Origin: Paenibacillus profundus
Lineage (GTDB): Bacteria > Bacillota > Bacilli > Paenibacillales > Paenibacillaceae
Direction of reading: 5' to 3'
NCBI RefSeq assembly: GCF_021369635.1
Contig: NZ_JAJNBZ010000002.1
Location: 279,024 to 343,023, forward strand
DNA: 64,000 nucleotides
Position 1 is the stretch's first letter, and each line of letters starts with the position of its first letter. The translations under genes and the position numbers were made by a program. Below, one piece after another: positions 7,788-16,105 of this stretch. The notes beneath the pieces were generated by a model. It did not search any database and was not told the origin of the DNA. It was given only the letters and a program-made list of their open reading frames with translations.

Positions 7788-7817
7788 GTCGCTGAACATT
7801 CAGCGGCTTTTTATTTT
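7788..7817 (+). terminator. Rho-independent terminator after the RNA block
   Basis: GTCGCTGA pairs with TCAGCGGC (one G-T) around a four-base loop, followed by TTTTTATTTT. It separates the early region and the structured RNA from the packaging genes, so the late operon presumably needs its own promoter or antitermination. Confidence 0.88.
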
Positions 7818-7838
7818 GCCAAGAAGGAAGGTGAGGCA

Positions 7839-7934
7839 ATGAGACTCCTTACATGGTTGGTGCGATTGACGGCGTATCGAGAGACAGAGGAAGCAAGGAA
7901 CCGAGGTGAACGTAGGCATGGAAGGAAGACATGA
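7839..7934 (+). CDS. Short 31-residue basic peptide, hypothetical
   Basis: ATG at 7839 behind AAGGAAGGTGAGG, reading MRLLTWLVRLTAYRETEEAR then a basic tail to TGA 7932-7934. It is the first frame after the terminator and overlaps the next small gene by 17 bases. The strong ribosome site is the main support; no homology can be claimed. Confidence 0.4.
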   Translation: MRLLTWLVRLTAYRETEEARNRGERRHGRKT

Positions 7935-8070
7935 AGCGCCGCTGCTCACTAAAAAGGAATGGGAGCAGCCAAACAAATGCAAGTGTTGTGTATGGGGCCG
8001 ATGGGATGGAGTGAAGCAATATTGTCTCATGCCAAAATGCGTAAAGGAGGCGGAGTCCAATGCCACCTAA
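7918..8070 (+). CDS. Small Cys-rich protein upstream of the HNH gene
   Basis: A 50-residue frame from ATG 7918 (GAGGTGA upstream at 7904-7910) to TAA 8068-8070. It has CKCC at residues 21-24 and C36...C41, a pattern like a small zinc finger (CKCCVWGRWDGVKQYCLMPKC spans residues 21-41 with four to five possible ligands). It overlaps the HNH start by 11 bases, so the two are coupled. A small Cys-rich partner ahead of a phage HNH gene is common; its role is unknown. Confidence 0.55.
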   Translation: MEGRHEAPLLTKKEWEQPNKCKCCVWGRWDGVKQYCLMPKCVKEAESNAT

Positions 8071-8416
8071 ACCTAAACGTCCATGCAGCAAGCCGGGGTG
8101 TCCAGAACTCACAAGAGAAAGATATTGCGAGAAGCATCAAGCAGCCGCTTCGCAAGCAATACCAAGTCGGTCATACGCTAAGATGTACGGGCGGCGCTGG
8201 CGCAAGTATAGAGAGCAATACCTTGACAAACATCCGCTATGCGTGTGCGACGAATGCAAGAGGAGAGAGGTTCCACTACCGGCTGATGTAGTGGACCATA
8301 TCCAACCGCACAAGGGAGATTACAAATTGTTCTGGGCTCCTGCTAACCATCAGCCTATGAACAAGCGTTGTCATGATAAGAAGACAGCAACAGAAGATGG
8401 AGGGTTCGGGAGATAG
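8060..8416 (+). CDS. HNH endonuclease, packaging-associated
   Basis: A 118-residue phage HNH nuclease. Residues 9-25 hold a CSKPGC...RYC zinc knuckle; the catalytic block is ADVVDHIQPHKGD (about residues 75-87) and ANHQPMNKRCHDKKT (about 95-109), with a second Cys pair CVCDEC. It stands directly before the terminase genes, as in HK97-like phages where the HNH protein works with terminase in cos cleavage. AAAGGAGG at 8043-8050 sets the ATG at 8060. Confidence 0.92.
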   Translation: MPPKPKRPCSKPGCPELTRERYCEKHQAAASQAIPSRSYAKMYGRRWRKYREQYLDKHPLCVCDECKRREVPLPADVVDHIQPHKGDYKLFWAPANHQPMNKRCHDKKTATEDGGFGR

Positions 8417-8614
8417 CGTCCATAAGCTTGCAATCTATCAGGCGAACGTAGAGGGGGTGTAGGGGCGTTGAAGGTAGAGTAGTACCGAATGCCCAAGCAG
8501 ATGCAGAACACCCCCCCTATGGGCAAAAACGTAGGGCTCTGAGGCGTTGAGCGTTGCCCCCTCAAGCGCACGAAAAATTCCTGAAATCAAATTTAGGGTA
8601 CGCAAGGAGGTGAT
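8417..8614 (+). other. Non-coding gap before terminase: candidate cos region
   Basis: About 200 bases without a gene between the HNH and small terminase genes. It has opposed homopolymer-rich tracts: GGGGGTGT at 8453-8460 is complementary to ACACCCCC at 8508-8515, with more G/C runs around them. In cos phages with this gene order the packaging start site usually lies here. No overhang can be defined from sequence alone. Confidence 0.4.
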
Positions 8615-8620
8615 GTGACG

Positions 8621-9109
8621 ATGGGGAGAAATCCGAAGCCGCTGCACCTGATTCAAGGGAATTTGACTAAACGGCAGCGTATGGAGCGCGAGGAAAAAGA
8701 GCAGGAAATGAACAGCCGCTTGAAACGGGACAAGATTAGACCGCCAACATGGTTGGACGATCAGGCTAAAAAAATGTTTCGCCACTTAGTCAAACAACTA
8801 GAAGAAACGGAACTGTTGACGAATCTTGATGTGAATGGGTTGGCTCATTATTGCGACCTTCATTCCCGAATGCTGGGACTACGTAAAGAGGTTGAGGAAA
8901 ACGGCTACACTTTTGTTAATAAAAACTCACGGGGCGGGATTACCTACGTCACTAACCCAGCGCTAACGGCCCTAAATTCGACTATTAAGTTGCTGCAGGC
9001 ATACGAAAGCAAATTCGGATTCACCATTTACGACCGAACAAAGATTGCGCTCAAGGATGAAAAGCCGAAGGAGCAAGACTCAATCGGAAAACGATTTGGT
9101 GACATATGA
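8621..9109 (+). CDS. terS: Terminase small subunit, P27 family
   Basis: A 162-residue protein starting MGRNPKPLHLIQGNLTKR, the typical basic opening of P27-type small terminases, followed by PPTWLDD-AKK-F--LV--L and a long helical middle. It binds the packaging site and feeds DNA to the large subunit. The consensus AAGGAGGTGAT (8604-8614) supports ATG 8621 over the GTG at 8615. Its TGA overlaps the large-subunit ATG. Confidence 0.92.
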   Translation: MGRNPKPLHLIQGNLTKRQRMEREEKEQEMNSRLKRDKIRPPTWLDDQAKKMFRHLVKQLEETELLTNLDVNGLAHYCDLHSRMLGLRKEVEENGYTFVNKNSRGGITYVTNPALTALNSTIKLLQAYESKFGFTIYDRTKIALKDEKPKEQDSIGKRFGDI

Positions 9110-10815
9110 TTCTTGAAGAGTTAGTTCATTACTCAAAGCAAGTTTTGAGTGGTGAAGTCGTAGCCTGCAAGAAACACAAACAAGCCTGCCAACGATTCCT
9201 GAACGATCTAGCGCGGCAAGATATAGATGAATTCCCGTATGTATTTATTGAAGATTATGCCGAACGGTTTCTTGATTGGATGCGCTTATTCAAGCACCGT
9301 AAAGGAGCATTGGCGCGTCAGAATATCGAACCTCATATCATTCAGGAATTCGTGTTCGGTAATATTTACGGATGGGTTCACCGAGACACTGGTTTACGCC
9401 GATTCAACAAAGCGTACTGGCAAGTGGCACGTAAGAATGCCAAGTCACAATCCCTCGCCTGCGTGGGAACATATGAAACGATCGCCTTTGGGGAGTATGC
9501 CTCTGAGGTTTATTGTGCTGCCACTAAAAAGAAACAGTCCAAGATTGTCTGGAACGAAGCCGCCGCAATGTTAAAAGGTTGCTCAGAACTATCCAGACGA
9601 GGGACCATCAAGATAGCTAATGGTCAGATTCAGCACCTGAAATCAGAATCCTTTATGGAAGCTCTGTCGAAAGAGGACGGCAAGGAAGGCGACGGGACAA
9701 ATGTACAATGCGGCATTGTAGATGAATATCACCTGCACAAAACCACAGAGTTTTACGACGTCCTAGCATCCGGTATGGTCGCTCGTGAAGAGCCATTGCT
9801 CATGATTATTACGACTGCCGGGCGCCATCTGAACTATCCATGTTATCGGATAGAGTACAATTTTGTTTCTAAGTTACTAGATCCTAATGTGGATCTTGAA
9901 AACGACGAATACTTTGCCATGGTTAACGAGTTAGACGAAGACGACGACATTACCGATGAACGCAACTGGTCAAAAGCAAACCCTATCGTTGCGAGTTATC
10001 CGGCTGGACTCAAGATGCTGCGAAGCGAATTAAAAATGGCGCTGGCTGATCCTGAGAAGATGGTCACTTTTAAAATTAAAAACATGAATGTCTGGGTAGA
10101 TGCCAAGTTGAGTGGCTACATGGACATGGGCAAGTGGAAAGCATGCGGTGCTACGAAGGAGAATCCGATGCCAGATACTAGCGGACTAGATGCGGTTGTT
10201 GGAATCGACTTGTCACGCACGACTGACCTAACCAGCTGCAGCTTCGATATAGAGTTGTCGGACGGACGTATAGCCGTCTTTAGTCACTCATTTATTCCAG
10301 AGGAAAAGTTGGCTGAACGGAAACAGTCGGACAAGATGCCATATGATTTATGGATAGAGCAAGATTGGTTAACGGTGACACCTGGTGCAGTAGTTGACTA
10401 TGACTTTGTTATGGCCTATATCCCGCAAGAAGCAGAGCGGCGAGGCTGGAACATCAAAGAAATATGTTATGACCCATACAATGCAACGCACTTCTCAACA
10501 ACAATGACAAATGAAGGATTCGTAATGATTGAAATAAGGCAGGGAATCAAAACGCTAAACGAGCCAACGAAAAACTTCCGTGAACGAGTTTATAAAGGCG
10601 CAGTAATCCATGAAAATGACCCTGTACTTGGATGGGCTATGGCTAATGCGATTGTTAAGGAAGACGCACAAGGCAATATCATGCTTGATAAGGCTAAGAG
10701 TGTCGAACGAATCGACCCTGCAGCTGCATTAATAAATGCACATGTCAGAGTGTATGCTTCAGGAAGTCATCAGGATTTGAATAAGCACGTTCAAAGCGGG
10801 GAATTTTCGTTCTAG
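9106..10815 (+). CDS. terL: Terminase large subunit
   Basis: A 569-residue packaging motor, full family length. The ATPase half has a Walker A variant VARKNAKSQS (about 107-116; Ala where Gly is usual), Walker B GIVDEYHLH (about 203-211) and the ITTAG coupling motif (about 235-240). The nuclease half begins VVGIDLSRTTDLTS (about 364-377) and has a further acidic YDPYNA (about 458-463). It cuts concatemers and pumps DNA into the prohead. Overlap of ATG with the terS stop indicates coupling. Relatives are the HK97-type Terminase_1 proteins. Confidence 0.95.
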   Translation: MILEELVHYSKQVLSGEVVACKKHKQACQRFLNDLARQDIDEFPYVFIEDYAERFLDWMRLFKHRKGALARQNIEPHIIQEFVFGNIYGWVHRDTGLRRFNKAYWQVARKNAKSQSLACVGTYETIAFGEYASEVYCAATKKKQSKIVWNEAAAMLKGCSELSRRGTIKIANGQIQHLKSESFMEALSKEDGKEGDGTNVQCGIVDEYHLHKTTEFYDVLASGMVAREEPLLMIITTAGRHLNYPCYRIEYNFVSKLLDPNVDLENDEYFAMVNELDEDDDITDERNWSKANPIVASYPAGLKMLRSELKMALADPEKMVTFKIKNMNVWVDAKLSGYMDMGKWKACGATKENPMPDTSGLDAVVGIDLSRTTDLTSCSFDIELSDGRIAVFSHSFIPEEKLAERKQSDKMPYDLWIEQDWLTVTPGAVVDYDFVMAYIPQEAERRGWNIKEICYDPYNATHFSTTMTNEGFVMIEIRQGIKTLNEPTKNFRERVYKGAVIHENDPVLGWAMANAIVKEDAQGNIMLDKAKSVERIDPAAALINAHVRVYASGSHQDLNKHVQSGEFSF

Positions 10816-10830
10816 GGAGGGGGTGAAAGT

Positions 10831-12168
10831 TTGCGAAAAAGTAAATTGTTCCGAATGGGATGGCTCCCCTTCTTGCAAAAACGATCGGACACATCGGATT
10901 GGAAAAATCCTAAGTCGTGGTTCTTGGATTTCTTTAGGGGTAACAAGACATCTAGCGGCGAGCGAGTAACGAGTGAATCAGCTCTTATGAACAGTAATGT
11001 TTATACTTGCGCCAGCATCTTAGGCGGAGACATTGGAAAGTTACCTATACAGGTTTATAAAAAGAGACAAGGCGGGCGCAAAAGAGATAAAAATCATCCT
11101 GTTTCACAGATACTTGGAATTCGATCTAATCCGTACATGTCAGCATACACATTCAAGGAACTCATGATGGTTCATGTCGTGGCTTGGGGGAACGGTTACG
11201 CCAACATCGAATGGCATACAAGTGGACAAAATAACGGTAAACCCAAGGCGTTATGGCCTCTCGATCCATCTAAAACAGATGTTCATGTAGACAATGTAAC
11301 GGGTGAACTATGGTATGTTACAACATTGCCGAGTGGCGAAACGCGTAAGTTGAAGCATTGGGACGTCCTTCACTTTAAATCCATTAGTAAATCAGGATTG
11401 AAGGGTATTACTCCAATCCAGGTTATTCGTGAGGAAATTGGTGCACAGCAATCCCAAAAGAAATTTATTGGTAGTTTTTATGGGAATGGTACTACCACCG
11501 GGGGCATTCTTAAAACTCCAAGTCCGTTGGATAAACCAGCAAAGGATATAGTACGGGACGAATGGCAAAAGGTTAACTCGGGACTGACCAACGCCCATCG
11601 TGTGGCTATTTTGGATGCTGGATTTGACTATCAAAGTATCGGTATGCCGCTGGCGGATGCGCAATTCATTGAGACAGCGAAATTCGGCATTTCAGAAGTG
11701 GCAAAAATTTATAAGATCCCGCCTTACAAACTCGGACTTACTGATATGAAATACAGCAATATGGAAAATCTGTCTCTCGAATATGTAAAAAGCACATTGC
11801 AGCCAATCATAACGAATTGGGAACAGGAAATTGATTGGAAACTATTCACCGAATCCGAGCGGCGCGTATTCTATTCAAAATTCAATGTGACTAGTGAGCT
11901 GCGTGGAGATTCGAAGAGTCGTTCAGAATTCTATAAAAACATGATCCAATTAGGCCCGTTTTCAATAAATAAAGTGCTCGAACTGGAAGACGAAGATAAT
12001 ATAGGGCCGTTGGGAGACAAGCACTACATGAGTCTTAACTACACGACGTTGGACATCTTGGAAGCGTACCAGCTTTTAAAGGCGGGGATGAAGTCTAAAG
12101 ATGAAGCGGGAGAAGGAGGTGATCATGTTGAAGGACAAGGAAATGCGGTTGCTGAACAACAAAGTTGA
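10831..12168 (+). CDS. Portal protein, HK97 type
   Basis: A 445-residue portal. Diagnostic blocks are ALMNSNVYTCASILGGDIGKLP (residues about 51-72), RSNPYMSAYTFKELMMVH--AWGNGYANIEW, the HFKS-S-SGLKGITPIQVIR stretch, and IPPYKLGLTDMKYSNMENLSLEYV with the usual C-terminal helix. It forms the dodecameric vertex for packaging and neck assembly. TTG start at 10831 behind a strong GGGAGGGGGTGA site. The C-terminus overlaps the protease gene by 44 bases. Confidence 0.94.
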   Translation: MRKSKLFRMGWLPFLQKRSDTSDWKNPKSWFLDFFRGNKTSSGERVTSESALMNSNVYTCASILGGDIGKLPIQVYKKRQGGRKRDKNHPVSQILGIRSNPYMSAYTFKELMMVHVVAWGNGYANIEWHTSGQNNGKPKALWPLDPSKTDVHVDNVTGELWYVTTLPSGETRKLKHWDVLHFKSISKSGLKGITPIQVIREEIGAQQSQKKFIGSFYGNGTTTGGILKTPSPLDKPAKDIVRDEWQKVNSGLTNAHRVAILDAGFDYQSIGMPLADAQFIETAKFGISEVAKIYKIPPYKLGLTDMKYSNMENLSLEYVKSTLQPIITNWEQEIDWKLFTESERRVFYSKFNVTSELRGDSKSRSEFYKNMIQLGPFSINKVLELEDEDNIGPLGDKHYMSLNYTTLDILEAYQLLKAGMKSKDEAGEGGDHVEGQGNAVAEQQS

Positions 12169-12724
12169 AGTGCGAGCCGAAAGTGAGAATGAAGCCCCAA
12201 AAATTATTGGGTACGGGTTGCGGTTCGGCGTGTGGTCGCAGGACTTGGGCGGGTTCATCGAGCGGATAGAACCAAGTGCCTTGGATGGGGCTGATGTGTC
12301 TGACGTTCGCTGTCTAATTGACCATGAGAGTGGCAAAATTCTCGGAAGAACAACGTCCGGCACGCTAAGGTTATCTGTTGATGAATTTGGGCTACGCTAT
12401 GACGCCGATCCGCCAGATACCACCTACGCCAACGACCTGCTCAAGGTAATGAAACGGGGGGACATCAATCAATCCAGTTTTGCATTCAGGATCGACTATG
12501 AAAATGACGGTGACGAGTGGATTTATGAGGAGGAATCTGGCCTGTACAAACGAACCATTCGTAAAATCAAGCGTGTTTTTGATGTTAGTGTCGTCACGTA
12601 TCCAGCGTATGTACAGGCGGATTCGTTGGTATCAAGCCGCAGCTTAGAAAGCTATCAAAATGAGTTGCGCAGGAAGCAAGAAAAAGAAAAATTGTTACTC
12701 GAAATCGACCTTTTGGGAATCTAA
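12125..12724 (+). CDS. Prohead protease, HK97 family (U35)
   Basis: A 199-residue maturation protease. The fold signature KIIGYGLRFGVWS, the DHESGKILGRTTSGTL block with the catalytic His, and NQSSFAF with the catalytic Ser are present, followed by RVFDVSVVTYPAY. It cleaves scaffold-like delta domains off the capsid protein. AAGGAGGTGAT ends one base before ATG 12125; an in-frame ATG at 12101 precedes that site and is unlikely. The gene lies between portal and capsid genes as in all HK97-like modules. Confidence 0.92.
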   Translation: MLKDKEMRLLNNKVEVRAESENEAPKIIGYGLRFGVWSQDLGGFIERIEPSALDGADVSDVRCLIDHESGKILGRTTSGTLRLSVDEFGLRYDADPPDTTYANDLLKVMKRGDINQSSFAFRIDYENDGDEWIYEEESGLYKRTIRKIKRVFDVSVVTYPAYVQADSLVSSRSLESYQNELRRKQEKEKLLLEIDLLGI

Positions 12725-12739
12725 GAGGCCGATTTTTTT
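12702..12739 (+). terminator. Weak terminator-like hairpin between protease and capsid genes
   Basis: AAATCGACC (12702-12710) pairs with GGCCGATTT (12727-12735) with one A-C mismatch, then a T run. The stem overlaps the protease stop codon. It probably lowers read-through or protects the capsid mRNA end, not a full stop, because the late operon continues. Confidence 0.45.
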
Positions 12740-12769
12740 ATACCCAAAATTCGAAAGTGAGGAATTGAA

Positions 12770-13975
12770 ATGGACGAAAAAGAACGTGAACTGCGCCAGA
12801 AACTGGCGGCTAAATTGGATGAAGCGCGGAATCTGACGAATGACGGAAAACTGGAAGAGGCCCGGGCGGCTGCTGATGCCGCAAAGGAGTTGCGAAAGCA
12901 AATTGATTTGATGGTGGAGCTGCGCGAAACGGACACGACCGGAGAAACAACGCCTGTCAAAGAGCCAGAAGCTGAGGAAGAGCGCTCTTTCGATATGAAA
13001 AAAGAGTACCGCAGCGCATTTGAAAAGTACGTCAAGTACGGCAGAGAGGCCGAGTTATCCGATGATGAGATGCGAGCACTGAAAAAAATGAGAGAAGAAG
13101 CTCGTTCAATGGCGGAAGGGGATAAGGCTTCTGGTGGCATCCTCGTTCCAGAGGACGTAACTTTTGACATCATCAAGCAAAAGAAAACGAAGCGCTCTGT
13201 CCGTAACTTGGTTGGGATAAAGCCGGTTGGAACACTTTCCGGTAGCCGTCCAAAACGTCGTGGCACAGACATGCGTATGAACAAGGTTGGCGAAAAGAAA
13301 AAGATTGAAGGAATGGATACGCCTCAATACAGTGAAGTGAAATACAAGGTGCATAAATACGCTGGTAAGTTTGAAGTCACAAACGAGCTTTTGGCGGATA
13401 GTGCGGTAAGTATTGATTCTGAACTACGGGATTGGTACAGCGAAATTTCACTTAATACGGAAAATGACGAGGTGTTCTATGGTCCGGGCGGAGATGACGA
13501 TTGCGAAGGTATCTTTACAACTACTCAATATCGTACATTGAAGTGTCCTGCAGAAATTGACATCAAGACGCTGCGCAAATTGAAAAATATGGTTGATGCT
13601 TCGTATCGAGCAGGGGCTAAATTCATTATGAATACATCGGCAACCGAGACGCTTGCGGACATGAAGTATGCGGATGGCAAGAGTGTGCTTGTTCCCGATC
13701 CGACGAAAGCTGACGTATTTACCTTGTTTGGTTTCCCTGTTGAAATCTATGACGATATCAAAAATGAAACTGGCAAGACAAAAATTGCATTCGGTAACTT
13801 TGAGGTCGGTTATTACTTCTTCGACCGCAAATTGCTTGAAGCTAAGAGAACGGATGAAGGCAGTGACGCTTTTGATAACGATACGACGCTGACGCGGATT
13901 ATTCAGCGTTTTGATGGTAAGCCAGCAAACGAGGATGCCGTTGTAATCTTGACAGACGTGCCAGTGACAGAATAA
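12770..13975 (+). CDS. Major capsid protein, HK97 fold
   Basis: A 401-residue precursor. Residues 1-115 are a charged, coiled-coil delta domain (KERELRQKLAAKLDEARNL...). The mature shell protein likely begins near residue 113-118 before DKASGGILVPEDV, the usual site. The core has VGIKPVGTLSG, the KYAGKFEVTNELLADS block, FYGPGGDDDCEGIF, and FGFPVEIYDD near the end. It builds the icosahedral shell after protease processing. A GTGAGG site at 12757-12762 precedes the ATG. Confidence 0.94.
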   Translation: MDEKERELRQKLAAKLDEARNLTNDGKLEEARAAADAAKELRKQIDLMVELRETDTTGETTPVKEPEAEEERSFDMKKEYRSAFEKYVKYGREAELSDDEMRALKKMREEARSMAEGDKASGGILVPEDVTFDIIKQKKTKRSVRNLVGIKPVGTLSGSRPKRRGTDMRMNKVGEKKKIEGMDTPQYSEVKYKVHKYAGKFEVTNELLADSAVSIDSELRDWYSEISLNTENDEVFYGPGGDDDCEGIFTTTQYRTLKCPAEIDIKTLRKLKNMVDASYRAGAKFIMNTSATETLADMKYADGKSVLVPDPTKADVFTLFGFPVEIYDDIKNETGKTKIAFGNFEVGYYFFDRKLLEAKRTDEGSDAFDNDTTLTRIIQRFDGKPANEDAVVILTDVPVTE

Positions 13976-13983
13976 ATGACGTG

Positions 13984-14010
13984 GGGGGGTATACCCTCCC
14001 TGAAAGGAGG
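13984..14010 (+). promoter_or_regulatory. Two mutually exclusive hairpins masking a ribosome site
   Basis: Eight bases after the capsid stop region, GGGTATACCC forms a palindrome (13987-13996, flanked by more G and C). The strand CCTCC (13995-13999) can instead pair with the ribosome site GGAGG (14006-14010) of the next gene around a CTGAAA loop. The two folds share bases, so only one can form at a time. Confidence 0.4.
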
Positions 14011-14018
14011 TTATCGCC

Positions 14019-14195
14019 GTGGGATATGTGACCAAAAATTACTCCACCGGAGATAAGACAGTAATCGGTGGGGAATTGGCCGTCAGTAAGGATGGGAAAA
14101 TCACCAAGGACGGAAAAGTTATTGAGTTAGTGGACAAAGCATATGTCAATCAGGAAATTCAGAAGTTGCGGGATGAGTTGGGAAAAGGGGGATAA
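14019..14195 (+). CDS. Short head-fibre-like protein
   Basis: A 58-residue frame from a GTG at 14019 (AAAGGAGG at 14003-14010) to TAA 14193-14195. The N-terminus GYVTKNYSTGDKTVIGGELAV is the same style as the opening of phage head-fibre (decoration) proteins (YVTKNY--GGD-TVIGGTL), and the rest is a short charged helix. It follows the capsid gene directly, where decoration proteins often sit. Much shorter than usual head fibres, so possibly a reduced form. Confidence 0.6.
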   Translation: MGYVTKNYSTGDKTVIGGELAVSKDGKITKDGKVIELVDKAYVNQEIQKLRDELGKGG

Positions 14196-14198
14196 GCC

Positions 14199-14771
14199 AT
14201 GCTTTGCACCCTTGAACGGTTTAAGCGCCACATGAGCATCCCGGAAGACGACAAGAGCATGGATGATGAATTGCGTCTGTATCTGATGGTCGCGACTCAG
14301 AGCATCGAGAAACACTGCAAACGCACGTTTCGCAAGCAAACATATACGGAGCAATTAAACGGGTATGACGATTCTCCCTACGTCAATTTAAGGAACTATC
14401 CCATTCATAAGGTAATTTCCATCATGTCACGACATGGAGAAATCACCGACTACGAAAGCGTAGGGGATGGCCGGCTGTTCCGATCCAATGGATGGCCGAA
14501 CGGCAAGCATAACCTTACCGTTACTTACGTTGGGGGATACGTTCTGCCCGGAGAAGAGACCGATACGGCACCGAGAACGTTGCCTGAAACATTGGAGTTT
14601 GCCTGCATCCTGTATGCACAATCCTTGCATGATCGTCAATTCATTCCGTCTGGCGTACAGACAGAGAGATTAGGGGAAATGTCTGTGACGTACGCTCATC
14701 AACAATCAGAGAAGGACATGCCGCCTACGGTAATATCGCTCATCAATCCCTATGTGGGGCGGTGGTACTGA
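14199..14771 (+). CDS. Head-tail connector protein, gp6-like
   Basis: A 190-residue helical adaptor. The pattern LERFKRHMSIPEDDKSMDDEL, LYLMVATQSIEKHCKRTF, then PIHKVISI and NLTVTYVGGYVLP is typical of the phage gp6-like connector family that forms a ring below the portal. Start ATG 14199, three bases after the previous stop. The stop overlaps the next ATG (TGATG). Confidence 0.85.
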   Translation: MLCTLERFKRHMSIPEDDKSMDDELRLYLMVATQSIEKHCKRTFRKQTYTEQLNGYDDSPYVNLRNYPIHKVISIMSRHGEITDYESVGDGRLFRSNGWPNGKHNLTVTYVGGYVLPGEETDTAPRTLPETLEFACILYAQSLHDRQFIPSGVQTERLGEMSVTYAHQQSEKDMPPTVISLINPYVGRWY

Positions 14772-15286
14772 TGAAAATTAGGTTCAAAATTAAAGAAGAC
14801 AAGAAGCAGTTTCGGAAGCATAAGAGGCAAGCGGAGAGGTTGTCCAGTTCCCGTGCAGAAGTTGGATGGATAGGAGACCGGGAACAGGTTCTAAAGGCCG
14901 TCTTTAATGAGTATGGCGCGAACATACCCGTCACCGACAAGATGCGAAAGAAGCTGCTTACCATGGGTGTTCATCTGCGAGATGACACCCATTTCATTTC
15001 TGTACCGGAGCGTCCGTTTCTGCGGGCAGGCTATGACGCGTACGAGGGAGCGTTGAACAAACTCATGCAACGGCTTGTTGAACAATCTCTCGCTGGGACA
15101 ATAACGCCAGAGAAAGCGTTGGAGCGTGCGGCCAAGGAACTTAAAAAACATATTCAGTCACACATCGAAAAAGGTTCATTCGCTCCCAATTCTAAACTAA
15201 CGCAGAAGTTGAAGAGCGGGAATCATCCTCTTATCGACGAAAAAACGCTTATGGATACTTTGGAATATGAGGTGCATATGAAGTGA
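14771..15286 (+). CDS. Neck/tail-completion protein, HK97 gp10/virion morphogenesis-like
   Basis: A 171-residue protein with RAEVGWIGDREQVLKAVFNEYGA and ISVPERPFLRAGYDAY in the middle and FAPNSKLTQKLKSGNHPLID near the end, the C-terminal PLID-x-LM-T--Y-V signature of the family. It belongs to the set that closes the head and joins the tail. ATG 14771 overlaps the upstream stop; a GTG at 14762 is in frame but inside the previous gene. Confidence 0.75.
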   Translation: MKIRFKIKEDKKQFRKHKRQAERLSSSRAEVGWIGDREQVLKAVFNEYGANIPVTDKMRKKLLTMGVHLRDDTHFISVPERPFLRAGYDAYEGALNKLMQRLVEQSLAGTITPEKALERAAKELKKHIQSHIEKGSFAPNSKLTQKLKSGNHPLIDEKTLMDTLEYEVHMK

Positions 15287-15633
15287 ATCCAAGGCAATTC
15301 GAAGGGCTGCTGCGACGCTTCCAAGTTCCATTTCAGGTGGTTGTGAAATCCAAGGGCTATTGGGACCAAACAACGGGAGACTGGATTCCTGGCGAGGATG
15401 AAAAGACAGTTACGGACTATGGGGCCTTTGTCGCCCTGCCGCAGCGAACCGTAGTCCAGTCTGGAGGCATGTACACTGAGGAAGATCGTCATCTGTATAC
15501 AAAACGGGTTATTCCGATGCAAACTGAGGTAATCCATGGCGGCGTGAAATACCAGGTGCATGATAAAAATGATTACGCCGGTTACACAACCGTAAATCGT
15601 TATGTTTTAAAGTGGGTGAGTTTATTTGATTGA
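15283..15633 (+). CDS. Head closure (stopper) protein
   Basis: A 116-residue beta-rich protein from a GTG at 15283 that overlaps the previous stop; GAGGTG lies at 15269-15274. Length, position after the gp10-like gene, and pattern (KSKGYWD---GDWIPGEDEK, then YTEEDRHLYTK, then KYQVHDKNDY) match the SPP1 gp16-like stopper group that seals the filled head. Confidence 0.7.
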   Translation: MNPRQFEGLLRRFQVPFQVVVKSKGYWDQTTGDWIPGEDEKTVTDYGAFVALPQRTVVQSGGMYTEEDRHLYTKRVIPMQTEVIHGGVKYQVHDKNDYAGYTTVNRYVLKWVSLFD

Positions 15634-16099
15634 CCACCAAAAACTAAAGACTGCATTTGTTGGACCACTGCATGACCACCTTGGAATACCGATTCAAATG
15701 CAAGACCAAGCAGCCCCACAACCTCCGTACCCGTTCATCGGTGTTACGTTTGTCGCGCCATACGTCGATAAGTCTCCATATGGTAACCACTCGGTAGTAG
15801 GTGAGCGGCATCGAATCGAAAAAATGGCTGCGGTGACGCTTTCTATGACCTGTCACAGCAAGTCAGGAGCGGAAGCGTACCAGCTATCAGGGCGGGCGCG
15901 GGATTGGTTTCAAGGCGCGGGCCGTATTCTGTTGAAAGATGCTGGCATTGTTGTCGTTCGGTTAGAAGCAACAACAGCACGGGATACGCTACTTACGTAT
16001 GAGTACGAGCGCAAGGTTGGTTTTGATGTTCATCTGCGGCTTGCGGATGTGATTGAGTACGAGGAAGACATGATCGAAAAAATTCAAATGAAGGAGTGA
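15626..16099 (+). CDS. Neck/tail terminator protein, LIC_12616-like
   Basis: A 157-residue protein from a TTG at 15626 with GGGTGAG upstream. The block APQPPYPFIGVTFVAPY followed by MAAVTLSMTCHSKSGAEAYQLS-RARDWFQ is the signature of the phage neck terminator (gp12-like, LIC_12616) family, which caps the tail tube and docks it on the head. It overlaps the stopper gene by 8 bases. Confidence 0.8.
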   Translation: MIDHQKLKTAFVGPLHDHLGIPIQMQDQAAPQPPYPFIGVTFVAPYVDKSPYGNHSVVGERHRIEKMAAVTLSMTCHSKSGAEAYQLSGRARDWFQGAGRILLKDAGIVVVRLEATTARDTLLTYEYERKVGFDVHLRLADVIEYEEDMIEKIQMKE

Positions 16100-16105
16100 G
16101 GTAGA

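Noticed and set aside
7800-8112. Two minus-strand frames opposite the small genes before HNH
   Set aside because: They oppose well-supported plus-strand genes and have no ribosome site; composition is that of an antisense shadow.
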